Made by a program: the position numbers and the translations under genes. Positions 25,305 to 33,760 of a stretch of DNA of 64,000 bases are shown here, in pieces; position 1 is the first letter of the stretch, and each line of letters begins with the position of its first letter. The DNA is taken from assembly GCF_040050925.1 (NCBI RefSeq), contig NZ_CP157390.1, forward strand, positions 3,534,001 to 3,598,000, written 5' to 3'. The stretch is from Leifsonia sp. NPDC080035. Its GTDB lineage: Bacteria > Actinomycetota > Actinomycetes > Actinomycetales > Microbacteriaceae. A model generated the notes under the pieces. The model saw nothing but the letters and a program-made list of their open reading frames with translations, was not told the origin of the DNA and ran no database searches.

Positions 25305-26984
25305 TCAGGCGACCAGGGTGCCCGACTCCAGGTGGATGCGGCGCGTGATCAGACGTTCAGGCACCTCCGTGTGCGAGATCAGCAGCACGGTGCGGCCGTC
25401 CTCGGCGGCGGTCGTGAGGATGTCCTCGACGATGCGCACGGCCACCGCCGGGTCGACGTTCGCCGTCGGCTCGTCCACAACGAGCACGGGGAAGTCGGCC
25501 AGCAGCGCGCGGGCGAGCGCGATGCGCTGCGCCTGACCGCCGGAGACGAGGGCGCCGCGCTCACCGACGGTCGTGTCCAGACCGCCGCGCTCGCGCGTCC
25601 ACTCCCCGAGCCCGACCCGGTCGAGCACCGAGAGCAGCTCGTCGTCGGTCGCCGTCTCGCGGGCGAACAGCAGGTTCTGCCGCAGGTCCGCGTCGAAGAG
25701 GTACGGCTGCTGCTCGCACAGCCCGATCACGCGGCGCACGTCGTCCTGACGGATGTCCGTGACCGCCGTCCCGCCCAGCTCGAAGCGGCCGTCCACGTCG
25801 AGCAGCCGGGTGAGGACGTGTGCGAGCGCCGTCTTCCCCGCGCCGGTCGGCCCCGTGAGCAGGACGCGCTCGCCGGGGTCGAGCCGCAGGTCGACGTCGT
25901 GCAGCACCGGCCGGGCCTCGTCCGGCCAGGTCGCCGAGGCGCCCGCGATGACGACGGACGGCACGCCCTGGGCCTCGAAGCCCGCGGCGTCCGCCGCGTC
26001 GACCGGGATCCCCGCCGGCACACGGTCGGGGGCCGCCTCCGCGATCCGCTCCGCGCTCGCGCGGACCCGCCGCCACGCGCCGAGGGCGAGCGGAATCGTG
26101 CCGAACACCTCGAACACCGCCAGCGGCAGCAGGGCGACCACAGCGAGCTGCGGACCGTCCAGGCGTCCCGCCGCAAGCGCGGGGACACCGGTGCCCAGTC
26201 CGACGATCGTCGCGGCGCCGGCGAACAGCGAGACCGCGCCCGCCGTGAGTCCGAGTCCCGCGGCGCGGGTGCGCACCGCTGCGGTCAGCCGTTCGCTGGC
26301 CGACCGGACCCGCTCTTGGGCCGCGGGCAGCGCGCCGAACGCGGACAGCACATCCACGTTGCGGACCGTGTCGAGTACCGCGTCGGTGAGGGCGGCGCGC
26401 AGCGGCGCGATCCGCCGCTCGGAGCTTCCCGCCGCCCACCGGTTGACCAGCGTGCCGACGACGAAGGCGCCGGCCAGGGCCACGAGCAGACCGACCGCCG
26501 CCTCCGGGAGGAGCAGGAACACGCCCGCGACGCTCAGGACGGCCACGATCCCGGCACTGACAAGCGGCTGGATGACGCGGAGAGCGTAGTCCTGAAGCTC
26601 GTCGACGTCGCCGGCGAGCCGCGCAAGCAGGTCGCCGCCGCGAGTGCCGCGCAGTCCGTCGGGCGCGAGCGGCACCAGCCGCGCGAACATGTCCGACCGG
26701 ATCCCGCCGAGCTGCCGGAAGGCAGCGTCGTGGCCGGCGAGCCGCTCCAGGTAGCGGAAGAACGCACGGCCGAGCGCGAAGGCGCGTACACCGACGACCG
26801 CGGCGGAGATGTACATCAGCGCCGGCTGCTCCGCGGCGCGGGTGATCAGCCACGCGGAGACGGCGAGCAGTGCGACGGCGCATCCGGCGCTGAGCGCACC
26901 GAATGCGATCGCCGCCCACAACCGGCGGGCCGGCGGGAGCGCCTGGCGCAGGATGCGGCGCGTGGCCTGGTGCTCAGCGGACAT
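25305..26984 (-). CDS. cydC: CydC, subunit of the thiol exporter CydDC
   Basis: 559-residue ABC half-transporter with a six-helix membrane domain (about residues 20-310) and an ATPase domain. Walker A is GPTGAGKT, the signature VSGGQAQR and Walker B VLVVDEPTA. CydDC exports cysteine and glutathione and is needed to assemble bd oxidase. ATG 26984 lies inside the cydD end (11-base overlap). It is the last gene of cydABDC and converges on pabC. Confidence 0.94.
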   Translation of the reverse strand: MSAEHQATRRILRQALPPARRLWAAIAFGALSAGCAVALLAVSAWLITRAAEQPALMYISAAVVGVRAFALGRAFFRYLERLAGHDAAFRQLGGIRSDMFARLVPLAPDGLRGTRGGDLLARLAGDVDELQDYALRVIQPLVSAGIVAVLSVAGVFLLLPEAAVGLLVALAGAFVVGTLVNRWAAGSSERRIAPLRAALTDAVLDTVRNVDVLSAFGALPAAQERVRSASERLTAAVRTRAAGLGLTAGAVSLFAGAATIVGLGTGVPALAAGRLDGPQLAVVALLPLAVFEVFGTIPLALGAWRRVRASAERIAEAAPDRVPAGIPVDAADAAGFEAQGVPSVVIAGASATWPDEARPVLHDVDLRLDPGERVLLTGPTGAGKTALAHVLTRLLDVDGRFELGGTAVTDIRQDDVRRVIGLCEQQPYLFDADLRQNLLFARETATDDELLSVLDRVGLGEWTRERGGLDTTVGERGALVSGGQAQRIALARALLADFPVLVVDEPTANVDPAVAVRIVEDILTTAAEDGRTVLLISHTEVPERLITRRIHLESGTLVA

Positions 26985-28602
26985 CGACGGTCACCTCCGT
27001 GTCCAGGACGGAATCGGCGGCAGCGACAACCGCGTCCCGGTGGCTCACCACCAGGACGGCGGTGCCGGCGTCCGCGATCCGCCGGAGTGAGGTCAGCAGC
27101 GCGGACTCGGTCACCGCATCCAGTGCGGACGTGGGCTCGTCCAGCAGCAGCACGCGGCATCCACGGGCGTGCAGCCGGTACAGCGCCCGCGCGACAGCGA
27201 CCCGCTGCGCCTGGCCGCCGGAGAGGCCGGTGCCGCCCGCTCCGAGCTCGAGCGCCGGGTCCAGCTCCGGGATCGCCGCCTCGGCGAGGGCGCGAGAGAC
27301 GAGCGCCGGATCCGGCCGTTCCTCCCCCAGTGCGACGTTCTCCGCGACAGTGCCCTGCATCAGGCCGGGACGCTGGCCGGCCCACGCGATCGCGTCGCGC
27401 CGGCCTTCGGCGTCCTCCCGGTCGCCGGCGGCGATGACACCGTCGACGGCAGCGAAACCGAGCGCGGCCGCGAACAGGCTCGACTTGCCGGAGCCGCTCG
27501 GTCCGCGCAGCACCGCCAGCGTCCCGGGCGCGACGCGCGCAGAGAACGGCCCGGCCACGGCGACACCGTCGCGCTCGACGGTCACCGCATCGAACCGGAG
27601 CCCCGGCTCGTCCGCAGGTGTCGCGACGCTCGCGACCGCTGCCGCCTCCCGCGCCTCATCGAGGACCGCGAACGCGTTGCTTGCCGCCTCGATCCCCTCG
27701 GTCGCTGCGTGATAGCTCGCCCCGACGTTCCGCAGCGGCAGGAACGCCTCGGGTGCCAGGAGCAGCACGAACAGGCCGACCGACAGGTCGAGTGAACCGC
27801 CGAGCAACCTCAGGCCGATCGCGACCGCGATCAGAGCCACCGACAGGCTCGCCGCGAGCTCCAGCACGAAACCGGAGAGGAACGACATCCGCAGCACCTT
27901 GAGCGTCCGCACCCGGTACTCGTCGCTCACCTCGCGGATGCGGGCCTCCTGGCGGTGCTGACGCCCGAACAGCTTCAGCGTCGACAACCCGCCGACCACG
28001 TCCAGGAACCCGCGGGACAGTCGGGACAGCGCTGCCCACTGGCGCTGCTGCGCGGCCTGCGTCGCCCAGCCGACCAGCATCATGAAGACCGGGATGAGCG
28101 GCAGCGTCACCACGACGATGATGCCGCTGGTCAGATCCTGCCAGGCGATCACCAGGACCAGGATCGGCGTCGCGATCGCGGTCAGGATCAGCTGCGGCAG
28201 GTACTTGGCGAAGTAGCCGTCGAGCGCGTCCATCCCCCGGCCGGCGACCAGCGCGACGTCCGCGCTGCTGCGCCGGGCGGCCCAGGCCGGCCCGAGCCGT
28301 CCGATCGCGGCCATCAGCTGGTCGCGCAGCTCGGCGACCACCCGCGCCCCGCCCCTCGCCGACACCGCCTCCGCGAGCCACAGCAGCAGGCCGCGACAGA
28401 GCACGACGAGCACGAGCGCCGCGAGCAGCGGGCTGAGCGCCGCGAACGGCTCGCCGGCGATCGCCCGCACGATCAGCTGAGTGACCAGCCACGCGAAGGC
28501 GACAACGGCCGCGGTCTGCAGCACCGCGAGCACGCCGCCGGCGGCGAGCGTCGTGCGCGCGGCGCCCGCATAGCGGAGGAGTCGGGGGTCGAGGGGGCGC
28601 AC
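26974..28602 (-). CDS. cydD: CydD, subunit of the thiol exporter CydDC
   Basis: 542-residue partner of CydC with the same layout: membrane domain at about residues 10-300 and ATPase with GPSGSGKSS, LSGGQAQRVAVARAL and VLLLDEPTSALD. The start is GTG at 28602, one base before the cydB stop region, so translation is closely linked. Full-length, with all nucleotide-site motifs present. Confidence 0.94.
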   Translation of the reverse strand: MRPLDPRLLRYAGAARTTLAAGGVLAVLQTAAVVAFAWLVTQLIVRAIAGEPFAALSPLLAALVLVVLCRGLLLWLAEAVSARGGARVVAELRDQLMAAIGRLGPAWAARRSSADVALVAGRGMDALDGYFAKYLPQLILTAIATPILVLVIAWQDLTSGIIVVVTLPLIPVFMMLVGWATQAAQQRQWAALSRLSRGFLDVVGGLSTLKLFGRQHRQEARIREVSDEYRVRTLKVLRMSFLSGFVLELAASLSVALIAVAIGLRLLGGSLDLSVGLFVLLLAPEAFLPLRNVGASYHAATEGIEAASNAFAVLDEAREAAAVASVATPADEPGLRFDAVTVERDGVAVAGPFSARVAPGTLAVLRGPSGSGKSSLFAAALGFAAVDGVIAAGDREDAEGRRDAIAWAGQRPGLMQGTVAENVALGEERPDPALVSRALAEAAIPELDPALELGAGGTGLSGGQAQRVAVARALYRLHARGCRVLLLDEPTSALDAVTESALLTSLRRIADAGTAVLVVSHRDAVVAAADSVLDTEVTVDVR

Positions 28603-28603
28603 G

Positions 28604-29623
28604 TCAGACGGCCGCCGGCTCCGGCGTCTCCTGGGGGATGCTCGCGCGGGTCACGCGCTTGCGGAACACCCAGTAGGTGAAGCCCTGGTACAGCAGGATC
28701 AGCGGGAGGAAGATCGCCGCCACCCACGTCATGATCGTGAGCGTGTTCTGCGAGCTGGACGCGTTGGCGATTGTGAGGCTGTTCTCCGGGTTCGGCACCG
28801 AGGGCATCACGTTCGGGAACAGCGCCGCGAACAGCGCGACCACCGCGAGCGCGATCGTCGCCGCCATGAACGCGAACGACCAGCCCTCCGCGCCCCGCAG
28901 GTTCATCAGCCAGGACACGATGAGGGCGACGGCGGCCAGGGCCGCGAGCACCAGGAACACCACCGAGAAGTGCGCGATCCCCGTCCAGAGCAGGAACGCG
29001 GCGGCGACCACGATCGTGAGGACGCCGGACCGGGTCGCGAGCCGGCGCGCCCGCTCCCGGATGTCGCCGTCGGTCTTCAGCGAGACGAACACCACGCCGT
29101 GCGTGAAGAACAGCAGGAGGGTCGTCAGACCGCCGAGGAGGGCGTAGCCGTTCAGCAAATCGAACAGCGTGCCGGTGAAGTTGTGGTCGGCGTCCAGCGC
29201 GACGCCCTGCACGATGTTCGCGAACGCGACGCCCCAGAGGAACGCGGGGACGGCGGAGCCGACCACGATCATCCCGTCGAACCACTTCTTCCAGCGGTCG
29301 CCCTTGCCCTGGTGGCGGTACTCGAACGAGACGCCGCGCAGGATGAGCGCGATCAGGATGAGCAGCAACGCCAGGTAGAACCCGCTGAACAGCGTGGCAT
29401 ACCACTCGGGGAACGCCGCGAAAAGAGCGGCGCCGCCCACGATGACCCACGTCTCGTTGAGGTCCCAGACCGGGCCGATGGTGTTGATGAGGACACGGCG
29501 GTCGACGTCGTCCTTGCCGAGGAACGGCAGGGACATCCCGACACCGAAGTCGAAGCCGTCGAGCACGAAGTAGCCGATGAAGAAGAAGGCGACGATGCCG
29601 AACCAGAGAACTGCGAGATCCAT
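28604..29623 (-). CDS. cydB: Cytochrome bd oxidase subunit II
   Basis: 339-residue membrane subunit of the high-affinity quinol oxidase. The front FFFIGYFVLDGFDFGVG and the later WDLNETWVIVGGAALFAAFPEWYA are CydB signatures; about nine hydrophobic segments are visible. ATG 29623 is preceded by AGGAGGAG. It lies 13 bp after cydA. Upstream in-frame codons overlap cydA and are not used. Confidence 0.96.
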   Translation of the reverse strand: MDLAVLWFGIVAFFFIGYFVLDGFDFGVGMSLPFLGKDDVDRRVLINTIGPVWDLNETWVIVGGAALFAAFPEWYATLFSGFYLALLLILIALILRGVSFEYRHQGKGDRWKKWFDGMIVVGSAVPAFLWGVAFANIVQGVALDADHNFTGTLFDLLNGYALLGGLTTLLLFFTHGVVFVSLKTDGDIRERARRLATRSGVLTIVVAAAFLLWTGIAHFSVVFLVLAALAAVALIVSWLMNLRGAEGWSFAFMAATIALAVVALFAALFPNVMPSVPNPENSLTIANASSSQNTLTIMTWVAAIFLPLILLYQGFTYWVFRKRVTRASIPQETPEPAAV

Positions 29624-29636
29624 TGTGCGTCTCCTC

Positions 29637-31049
29637 CTAGTAGACCGTTGCGACCGGGACGTGCTTGCCCTCGTCGTCGAGGTGCTCCTCGACAGGGGCG
29701 GGACCCTTCTGGGCCGCACGCTTGATCAGCTTGAACTCGACGACGGCGAGGGCGCCGTACACCGCGGTGAACGCCAGCAGCGAGATCAGCACCTCCAGGC
29801 CCGTCGTGCCGGGCGAGACGCCGTCCGATGTCTTCATCAGGCTGAAGACGATCCAGGGCTGGCGACCCATCTCGGTGAAGATCCAGCCGACGATCATCGC
29901 CGCGAGCGACAACGGCATCGACCAGATCGCGACCTTCCAGACCCAGCGCTTCTGCGGCATCCGCCCCTTCCGCGTCAGCCAGAGGCCGACGACCGCGATG
30001 ACCGCGTGCAGCATCCCGAGGCCGATCATCCAGCGGAACGACCAGTAGGTGACCCAGATGATCGGCGTGTAGTCGCCGGGTCCGTAGAGCTGTACGTACT
30101 GCGCCTGCAGGTCGTTGATGCCCTCGACGGTCCCGTTCAAAGTGTGCGTCGAGAGGAACGACAGCAGGTACGGGATGCGGATCGAGAAGAGCTCGTGGAC
30201 GCCGTCCGGCGTGCCGAGGGTGAAGATCGAGAACGACGCGTCCGCGCCCGTCGATGTGTTGTACATCGCCTCGGCGGCGGCCATCTTCATCGGCTGGGTC
30301 TGGACCATCGCGAGACCCAGCTGGTCGCCGCTCAGCACGCTTCCCGCCGCGGCGATGACCATCGTCCACAGACCCGCCTTGAGCGCGGGACGCATGGTGT
30401 CCAGGTGCTGCGAGCGTGAGAGGTGCCAGGCGGCGACGGCGATCACGAGGCCCGCCGAGACCATGAACGCCCCGAAGATGGTGTGCGGGAAGGCGGCAAG
30501 CGCCACCTTGTTGGTGAGCACCGCCCAGATGTCGGTCAGCTCGGCGCGGCCCCGCTCGCCGTTCAGCGTGTACCCGACGGGGTTCTGCATGAACGCGTTC
30601 GCCGCGAGGATGAAGTACGCCGACAGGATGGTGCCCGCGGCGGTGATCCAGATGGTCGCGAGGTGCAGGCCGCGTGGCAGCTTGTCCCAGCCGAAGATCC
30701 ACAACCCGATGAACGTCGCCTCCAGGAAGAAGGCAAGCAGGCCCTCCAGCGCGAGGGGTGCGCCGAAGATGTCGCCGACGAACCGCGAGTAGTTGGACCA
30801 GTTCATCCCGAACTGGAACTCCTGCACGATGCCGGTGACGACGCCCATGGCGAAGTTGATCAGGAAGATCTTGCCGAAGAAGTGGGTCAGCTGCAGGTAG
30901 TGCACCTTTCCCGTTCGGTACCAGGCCGTCTGGAACAGCGCGACGATCGTCACCGTGCCGATCGTGATGGGCACGAACAGGAAGTGATAGATCGTGGTGA
31001 GACCGAATTGCCACCGCGCCAGCAGCAGCGGATCCAGGATTTCGTTCAC
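29637..31049 (-). CDS. cydA: Cytochrome bd oxidase subunit I
   Basis: 470-residue subunit that oxidises quinol and reduces O2 at heme d. Ligand positions are visible: His22 (WQFGLTTIYHFLF), the His of AAFPHTIFGAF, and the Met of FTEMGRQPW. The Q-loop is the short form usual in actinobacteria. The start is GTG at 31049. The promoter region carries two 17-bp palindromes between 31073 and 31115, shared with the divergent BlaI-type gene, which makes this operon a likely target of that repressor. Confidence 0.96.
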   Translation of the reverse strand: MNEILDPLLLARWQFGLTTIYHFLFVPITIGTVTIVALFQTAWYRTGKVHYLQLTHFFGKIFLINFAMGVVTGIVQEFQFGMNWSNYSRFVGDIFGAPLALEGLLAFFLEATFIGLWIFGWDKLPRGLHLATIWITAAGTILSAYFILAANAFMQNPVGYTLNGERGRAELTDIWAVLTNKVALAAFPHTIFGAFMVSAGLVIAVAAWHLSRSQHLDTMRPALKAGLWTMVIAAAGSVLSGDQLGLAMVQTQPMKMAAAEAMYNTSTGADASFSIFTLGTPDGVHELFSIRIPYLLSFLSTHTLNGTVEGINDLQAQYVQLYGPGDYTPIIWVTYWSFRWMIGLGMLHAVIAVVGLWLTRKGRMPQKRWVWKVAIWSMPLSLAAMIVGWIFTEMGRQPWIVFSLMKTSDGVSPGTTGLEVLISLLAFTAVYGALAVVEFKLIKRAAQKGPAPVEEHLDDEGKHVPVATVY

Positions 31050-31072
31050 GGATGCGAACCCTCTCGGTCGCC

Positions 31073-31091
31073 GTTCTACACCGTGTAGAAC
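31073..31091. promoter_or_regulatory. BlaI-type operator 1 (cyd-proximal)
   Basis: GTTCTACAC-C-GTGTAGAAC, a perfect 19-bp palindrome 24 bp upstream of the cydA start. It contains the TACA/TGTA half-sites that BlaI/MecI repressors recognise. Confidence 0.75.
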
Positions 31092-31098
31092 TTCCGAC

Positions 31099-31115
31099 TT
31101 CTACAGAGTGTAGAA
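31099..31115. promoter_or_regulatory. BlaI-type operator 2 (blaI-proximal)
   Basis: TTCTACA-GAG-TGTAGAA, perfect 7-bp arms, centred 25 bp from operator 1, that is about two and a half helical turns. It overlaps the -35 region expected for the BlaI-type gene. Confidence 0.75.
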
Positions 31116-31135
31116 CATTCTCAGCCTTGGCGCGT

Positions 31136-31141
31136 TACTCT
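31136..31141 (+). promoter_or_regulatory. Candidate leaderless -10 box of the BlaI-type gene
   Basis: TACTCT, six bases before the GTG at 31148; operator 2 lies just upstream. Confidence 0.45.
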
Positions 31142-31147
31142 TGATCC

Positions 31148-31513
31148 GTGGCGAATCTCGGAGACCTGGAAAAGGCGGTCATGGACGTCCTCTGGACGGG
31201 CGACGCCCCGATCACCGCCAACGAACTACGCGACAAGCTAGCGGTGCTGCGCAAGGGAGACAAGGCCCCGGCGCTGACCACCGTGCTCACCGTGCTGTCC
31301 CGCCTCGAGCACAAGGGCCTCGTCGAGCGCGACCGGGAGGCGCGGCCGCACCTCTACACCGCGAGCCTCAGCCGGGCGAACCACGTCGCCGAGCTCATGC
31401 GCGAGGTCCTCGCCTCCTCCACCGACCGCACAGAGGCCCTCGCCTACTTCGTGGGCTCGGTCGACGAGTCCGAGGCGCAGATGCTCCGCCGCCTGCTCGA
31501 CGCCCGCAACTGA
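31148..31513 (+). CDS. BlaI/MecI/CopY family repressor
   Basis: 121-residue winged-helix repressor. The DNA-binding part is at residues 5-75 (LGDLEKAVMDVLW, TTVLTVLSRLEHKGLV) and the rest is the dimerisation helix region. These repressors are released by proteolysis through an M56 membrane protease, and such a protease gene follows after 5 bp. No beta-lactamase lies nearby; the divergent cydABDC operon and the two palindromes suggest it controls bd oxidase and itself. In M. tuberculosis the similar Rv1846c/Rv1845c pair also has targets other than blaC. Confidence 0.9.
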   Translation: MANLGDLEKAVMDVLWTGDAPITANELRDKLAVLRKGDKAPALTTVLTVLSRLEHKGLVERDREARPHLYTASLSRANHVAELMREVLASSTDRTEALAYFVGSVDESEAQMLRRLLDARN

Positions 31514-31518
31514 CCTCC

Positions 31519-32460
31519 ATGCCGGTCGACACGACCGCGCTCGTCCTCGGCGCGCTCGCCCTGGCACTGGCGTGGCCGGTGCCGCTGCTGCTCGCGCGCG
31601 CGAAGTGGCCGTCGGCGGCGCCCGTCCTCGCCCTCGGGCTGTGGCAGTCGATCGCCCTCGCCGGTGGCATCTCGATGATCGGCTCCCTGCTGCTCGCCGG
31701 CCTGCAGCCGTTCGGCGACGACCTCTGGAGCCGGATCGGCGGAGCGGCCTCCCATCTCTTCACGGGCCCGCTGCCTGCCGGCGTGACGCTGCTGCACACG
31801 TTCGCCCTGAGCGCCGCCGTGCTGCTGACCGCCCACCTCGTCCTGAACCTCGCCCTCACCTCCGTGCGCAGCAGACGACAACGCCACCGGCACATGGAAC
31901 TGCTCAGCCTGCTCAGCTCGCCCCTGCCCGACGCGCCGAGCACGCGCGTCATCGACCACCCCGCGCCCGCCGCGTACTGCCTGCCCGGCGCGCGCAGCGT
32001 CACGGTGCTGTCGGAGGGGATGATCGCCCTGCTCAGCCCCGAGCAGCTGGACGCGGTGGTCGCCCACGAGCGCGCCCACCTGCGGCAGAAGCACCACCTG
32101 CTCCTCGACGCCTTCCGTTCATGGAAGCGCGCGCTGCCCTGGTTCCCGATCGCCACGCGTGCGCAGGACGCCGTCGCCCTGCTCGTGGAGATGCTGGCCG
32201 ACGACACGGCCCGCCGCAGCTCCGGCGATGCGGTGCTGGCCGAGGCCATTCGCATCGTCGACGAGACCGGCAGCGCCGGCACCGCGCTCGGCGCACCCAA
32301 GGACCGGCGCACCCCCGAGCAGCGGCGGGCGGCGCTGGTCGCGCGCGAGGATCGGCTGACCACCGGGCACCGCACCGTCGGGCCCGCGCTGCGCGCCCTC
32401 GTCGTCACGGTCGGCGTGCTGCTCGTGGTCGTGCCGCCGGTGCTCGTCCTCACCAGTTGA
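31519..32460 (+). CDS. M56 family membrane metalloprotease (BlaR1-like, no sensor domain)
   Basis: 313-residue protease with four or so transmembrane segments (about residues 5-25, 35-60, 85-110, 290-312). The zinc site HERAH (HExxH) is in VVAHERAHLRQKHHLLLDAF, with EMLADDTARR carrying the third ligand. It lacks the extracellular penicillin-binding domain of staphylococcal BlaR1, so it cannot sense beta-lactam in that way. By analogy it would cleave the repressor encoded just upstream. The signal is unknown; link to cydABDC suggests a respiratory or redox cue. Confidence 0.87.
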   Translation: MPVDTTALVLGALALALAWPVPLLLARAKWPSAAPVLALGLWQSIALAGGISMIGSLLLAGLQPFGDDLWSRIGGAASHLFTGPLPAGVTLLHTFALSAAVLLTAHLVLNLALTSVRSRRQRHRHMELLSLLSSPLPDAPSTRVIDHPAPAAYCLPGARSVTVLSEGMIALLSPEQLDAVVAHERAHLRQKHHLLLDAFRSWKRALPWFPIATRAQDAVALLVEMLADDTARRSSGDAVLAEAIRIVDETGSAGTALGAPKDRRTPEQRRAALVAREDRLTTGHRTVGPALRALVVTVGVLLVVVPPVLVLTS

Positions 32461-32475
32461 CCAGCGGGCGCCCAG

Positions 32476-32481
32476 TAGCCT
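32476..32481 (+). promoter_or_regulatory. Candidate leaderless -10 box of a TetR gene
   Basis: TAGCCT, seven bases before the ATG at 32489; no ribosome site is visible. Confidence 0.4.
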
Positions 32482-32488
32482 GGTGGGT

Positions 32489-33079
32489 ATGACGGCCAGG
32501 AGAGGGTACGCCAAGGGGATCGCGAAGCGCGAGGAGATCCTCGCGCGCGCGCTCGAGGTGTTCGCGGAGAAGGGTTACCGCAAGGCGTCGCTGCGCGAGA
32601 TCGCCGAGTCGGTCGGGCTGAGCCAGGCGGGGCTGCTGCACCACTTCTCCTCCAAGGAGGAGCTCTTCGCCGAGGTGCTGCGCAAGCGCGACGAGGTCGA
32701 CTCGCGCAGCACCGGCTTCGACATCGACGGCACGGACGCCTTCGACGGCCTGGTGGGCATCGTGCGGCACAACGCCGAGGTGCCGGGCCTGGTCCAGCTC
32801 TACGCGACGATCTCCGCCGAGGCCGCGGACCCCGACCACCCCGGTCACGCCTACTTCGTCGACCGCTACGCGACGATCGTCGCCGGCCTCGAGCAGCACA
32901 TCCGCGCCGAGCAGCAGGCGGGGCGCGTCCGGTCCGACGCCGATCCGCGCTCGCTCGCCCGGCTGGCGGTCGCCGTCGCCGACGGGATGCAGGTGCAGTG
33001 GATGCTCGACGAGACCGCCGACATGGCGACGGCTCTGGACGCGTTCCGTTCGCTGATCCGGACGGCCGGCCCCGCGTGA
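32489..33079 (+). CDS. TetR family transcriptional regulator
   Basis: 196-residue regulator. The helix-turn-helix is at about residues 12-58 (AREILARALEVFAEKGY-type front, LREIAESVGLSQAGLLHHF). The C-terminal ligand domain is unassigned. ATG 32489 fits a leaderless start; a GTG six bases earlier is the alternative. Its stop overlaps the start of the DedA gene (GTGA), so it probably regulates that gene or shares its trigger. Ligand unknown. Confidence 0.88.
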   Translation: MTARRGYAKGIAKREEILARALEVFAEKGYRKASLREIAESVGLSQAGLLHHFSSKEELFAEVLRKRDEVDSRSTGFDIDGTDAFDGLVGIVRHNAEVPGLVQLYATISAEAADPDHPGHAYFVDRYATIVAGLEQHIRAEQQAGRVRSDADPRSLARLAVAVADGMQVQWMLDETADMATALDAFRSLIRTAGPA

Positions 33080-33753
33080 ACGACGCGCTCACCTGGATCC
33101 TCGACCTCGTCCAGTCGGTGGACCCGGTGCTGCGGACCCTGCTCGCCGGTCTCGGCATCCTGCTGGAGACCTCGGTGCTGATCGGCCTCATCGTGCCGGG
33201 CGACACCGTCGTGCTGGTCGCGAGCACCGCCGTGGGCGGGCCGGTCGAGTACATCGCGCTCGTCGTCGCCGTCGTCGCCGGCGCCCTGTGCGGCGAGTCG
33301 ATCGGGTTCGGCCTCGGCCGCTGGTTCGGCCCGCGCATCCGCCGCAGCCGCCTCGGCCGCAGGCTCGGTCAGCGGAACTTCGATCGCGCCGAGGCCTACC
33401 TCGCACGCCGTGGCGGCATCGCGGTGTTCCTCTCGCGCTTCCTGCCGGTGCTGCACTCCCTCATCCCATTGACGGTGGGGATGAGCCCGATGCGCTACCG
33501 CACGTTCATGGCGTGGACGGCGCCGGCCTGCGTGCTCTGGGCGCTCGCCTACGTCACGGTAGGCTCGCTCACCGCCGGCGGCTACCGTGAGCTCTCCCAG
33601 GAGCTGCACTGGGCCGGCTACGTCTTCGTGGCGATCATCGCCGCGTTCGTGCTCGTCGTCTTCCTGGTCAAGAAGATCCTCGGCAAGCGGGAGGCCGCAC
33701 ACATGGAAGCGGCGGCCCGGGAACCCGAGCCGCCGCTTGCCGACGTGGAGTGA
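33076..33753 (+). CDS. DedA family membrane protein
   Basis: 225-residue DedA (VTT/SNARE-associated) protein. Members act in lipid scrambling or undecaprenyl-phosphate recycling and membrane homeostasis; the role here is unassigned. ETSVLIGLIVPGDTVVLVAS and FLSRFLPVLHSLIPLTVGM are the re-entrant loops of the family, followed by three hydrophobic segments. GTG 33076 overlaps the TetR stop. It converges on the osmolyte-binding protein gene with a 7-bp gap. Confidence 0.9.
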   Translation: MNDALTWILDLVQSVDPVLRTLLAGLGILLETSVLIGLIVPGDTVVLVASTAVGGPVEYIALVVAVVAGALCGESIGFGLGRWFGPRIRRSRLGRRLGQRNFDRAEAYLARRGGIAVFLSRFLPVLHSLIPLTVGMSPMRYRTFMAWTAPACVLWALAYVTVGSLTAGGYRELSQELHWAGYVFVAIIAAFVLVVFLVKKILGKREAAHMEAAAREPEPPLADVE

Positions 33754-33760
33754 TCCGCGC

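Noticed and set aside
25236..27437. Open frame of 733 codons antisense to cydC and cydD
   Set aside because: Complement of intact ABC transporter genes; no protein family features.
31148..32460. Beta-lactam resistance operon
   Set aside because: There is no beta-lactamase and the M56 protein lacks a penicillin-binding sensor domain; the linked genes are cydABDC.
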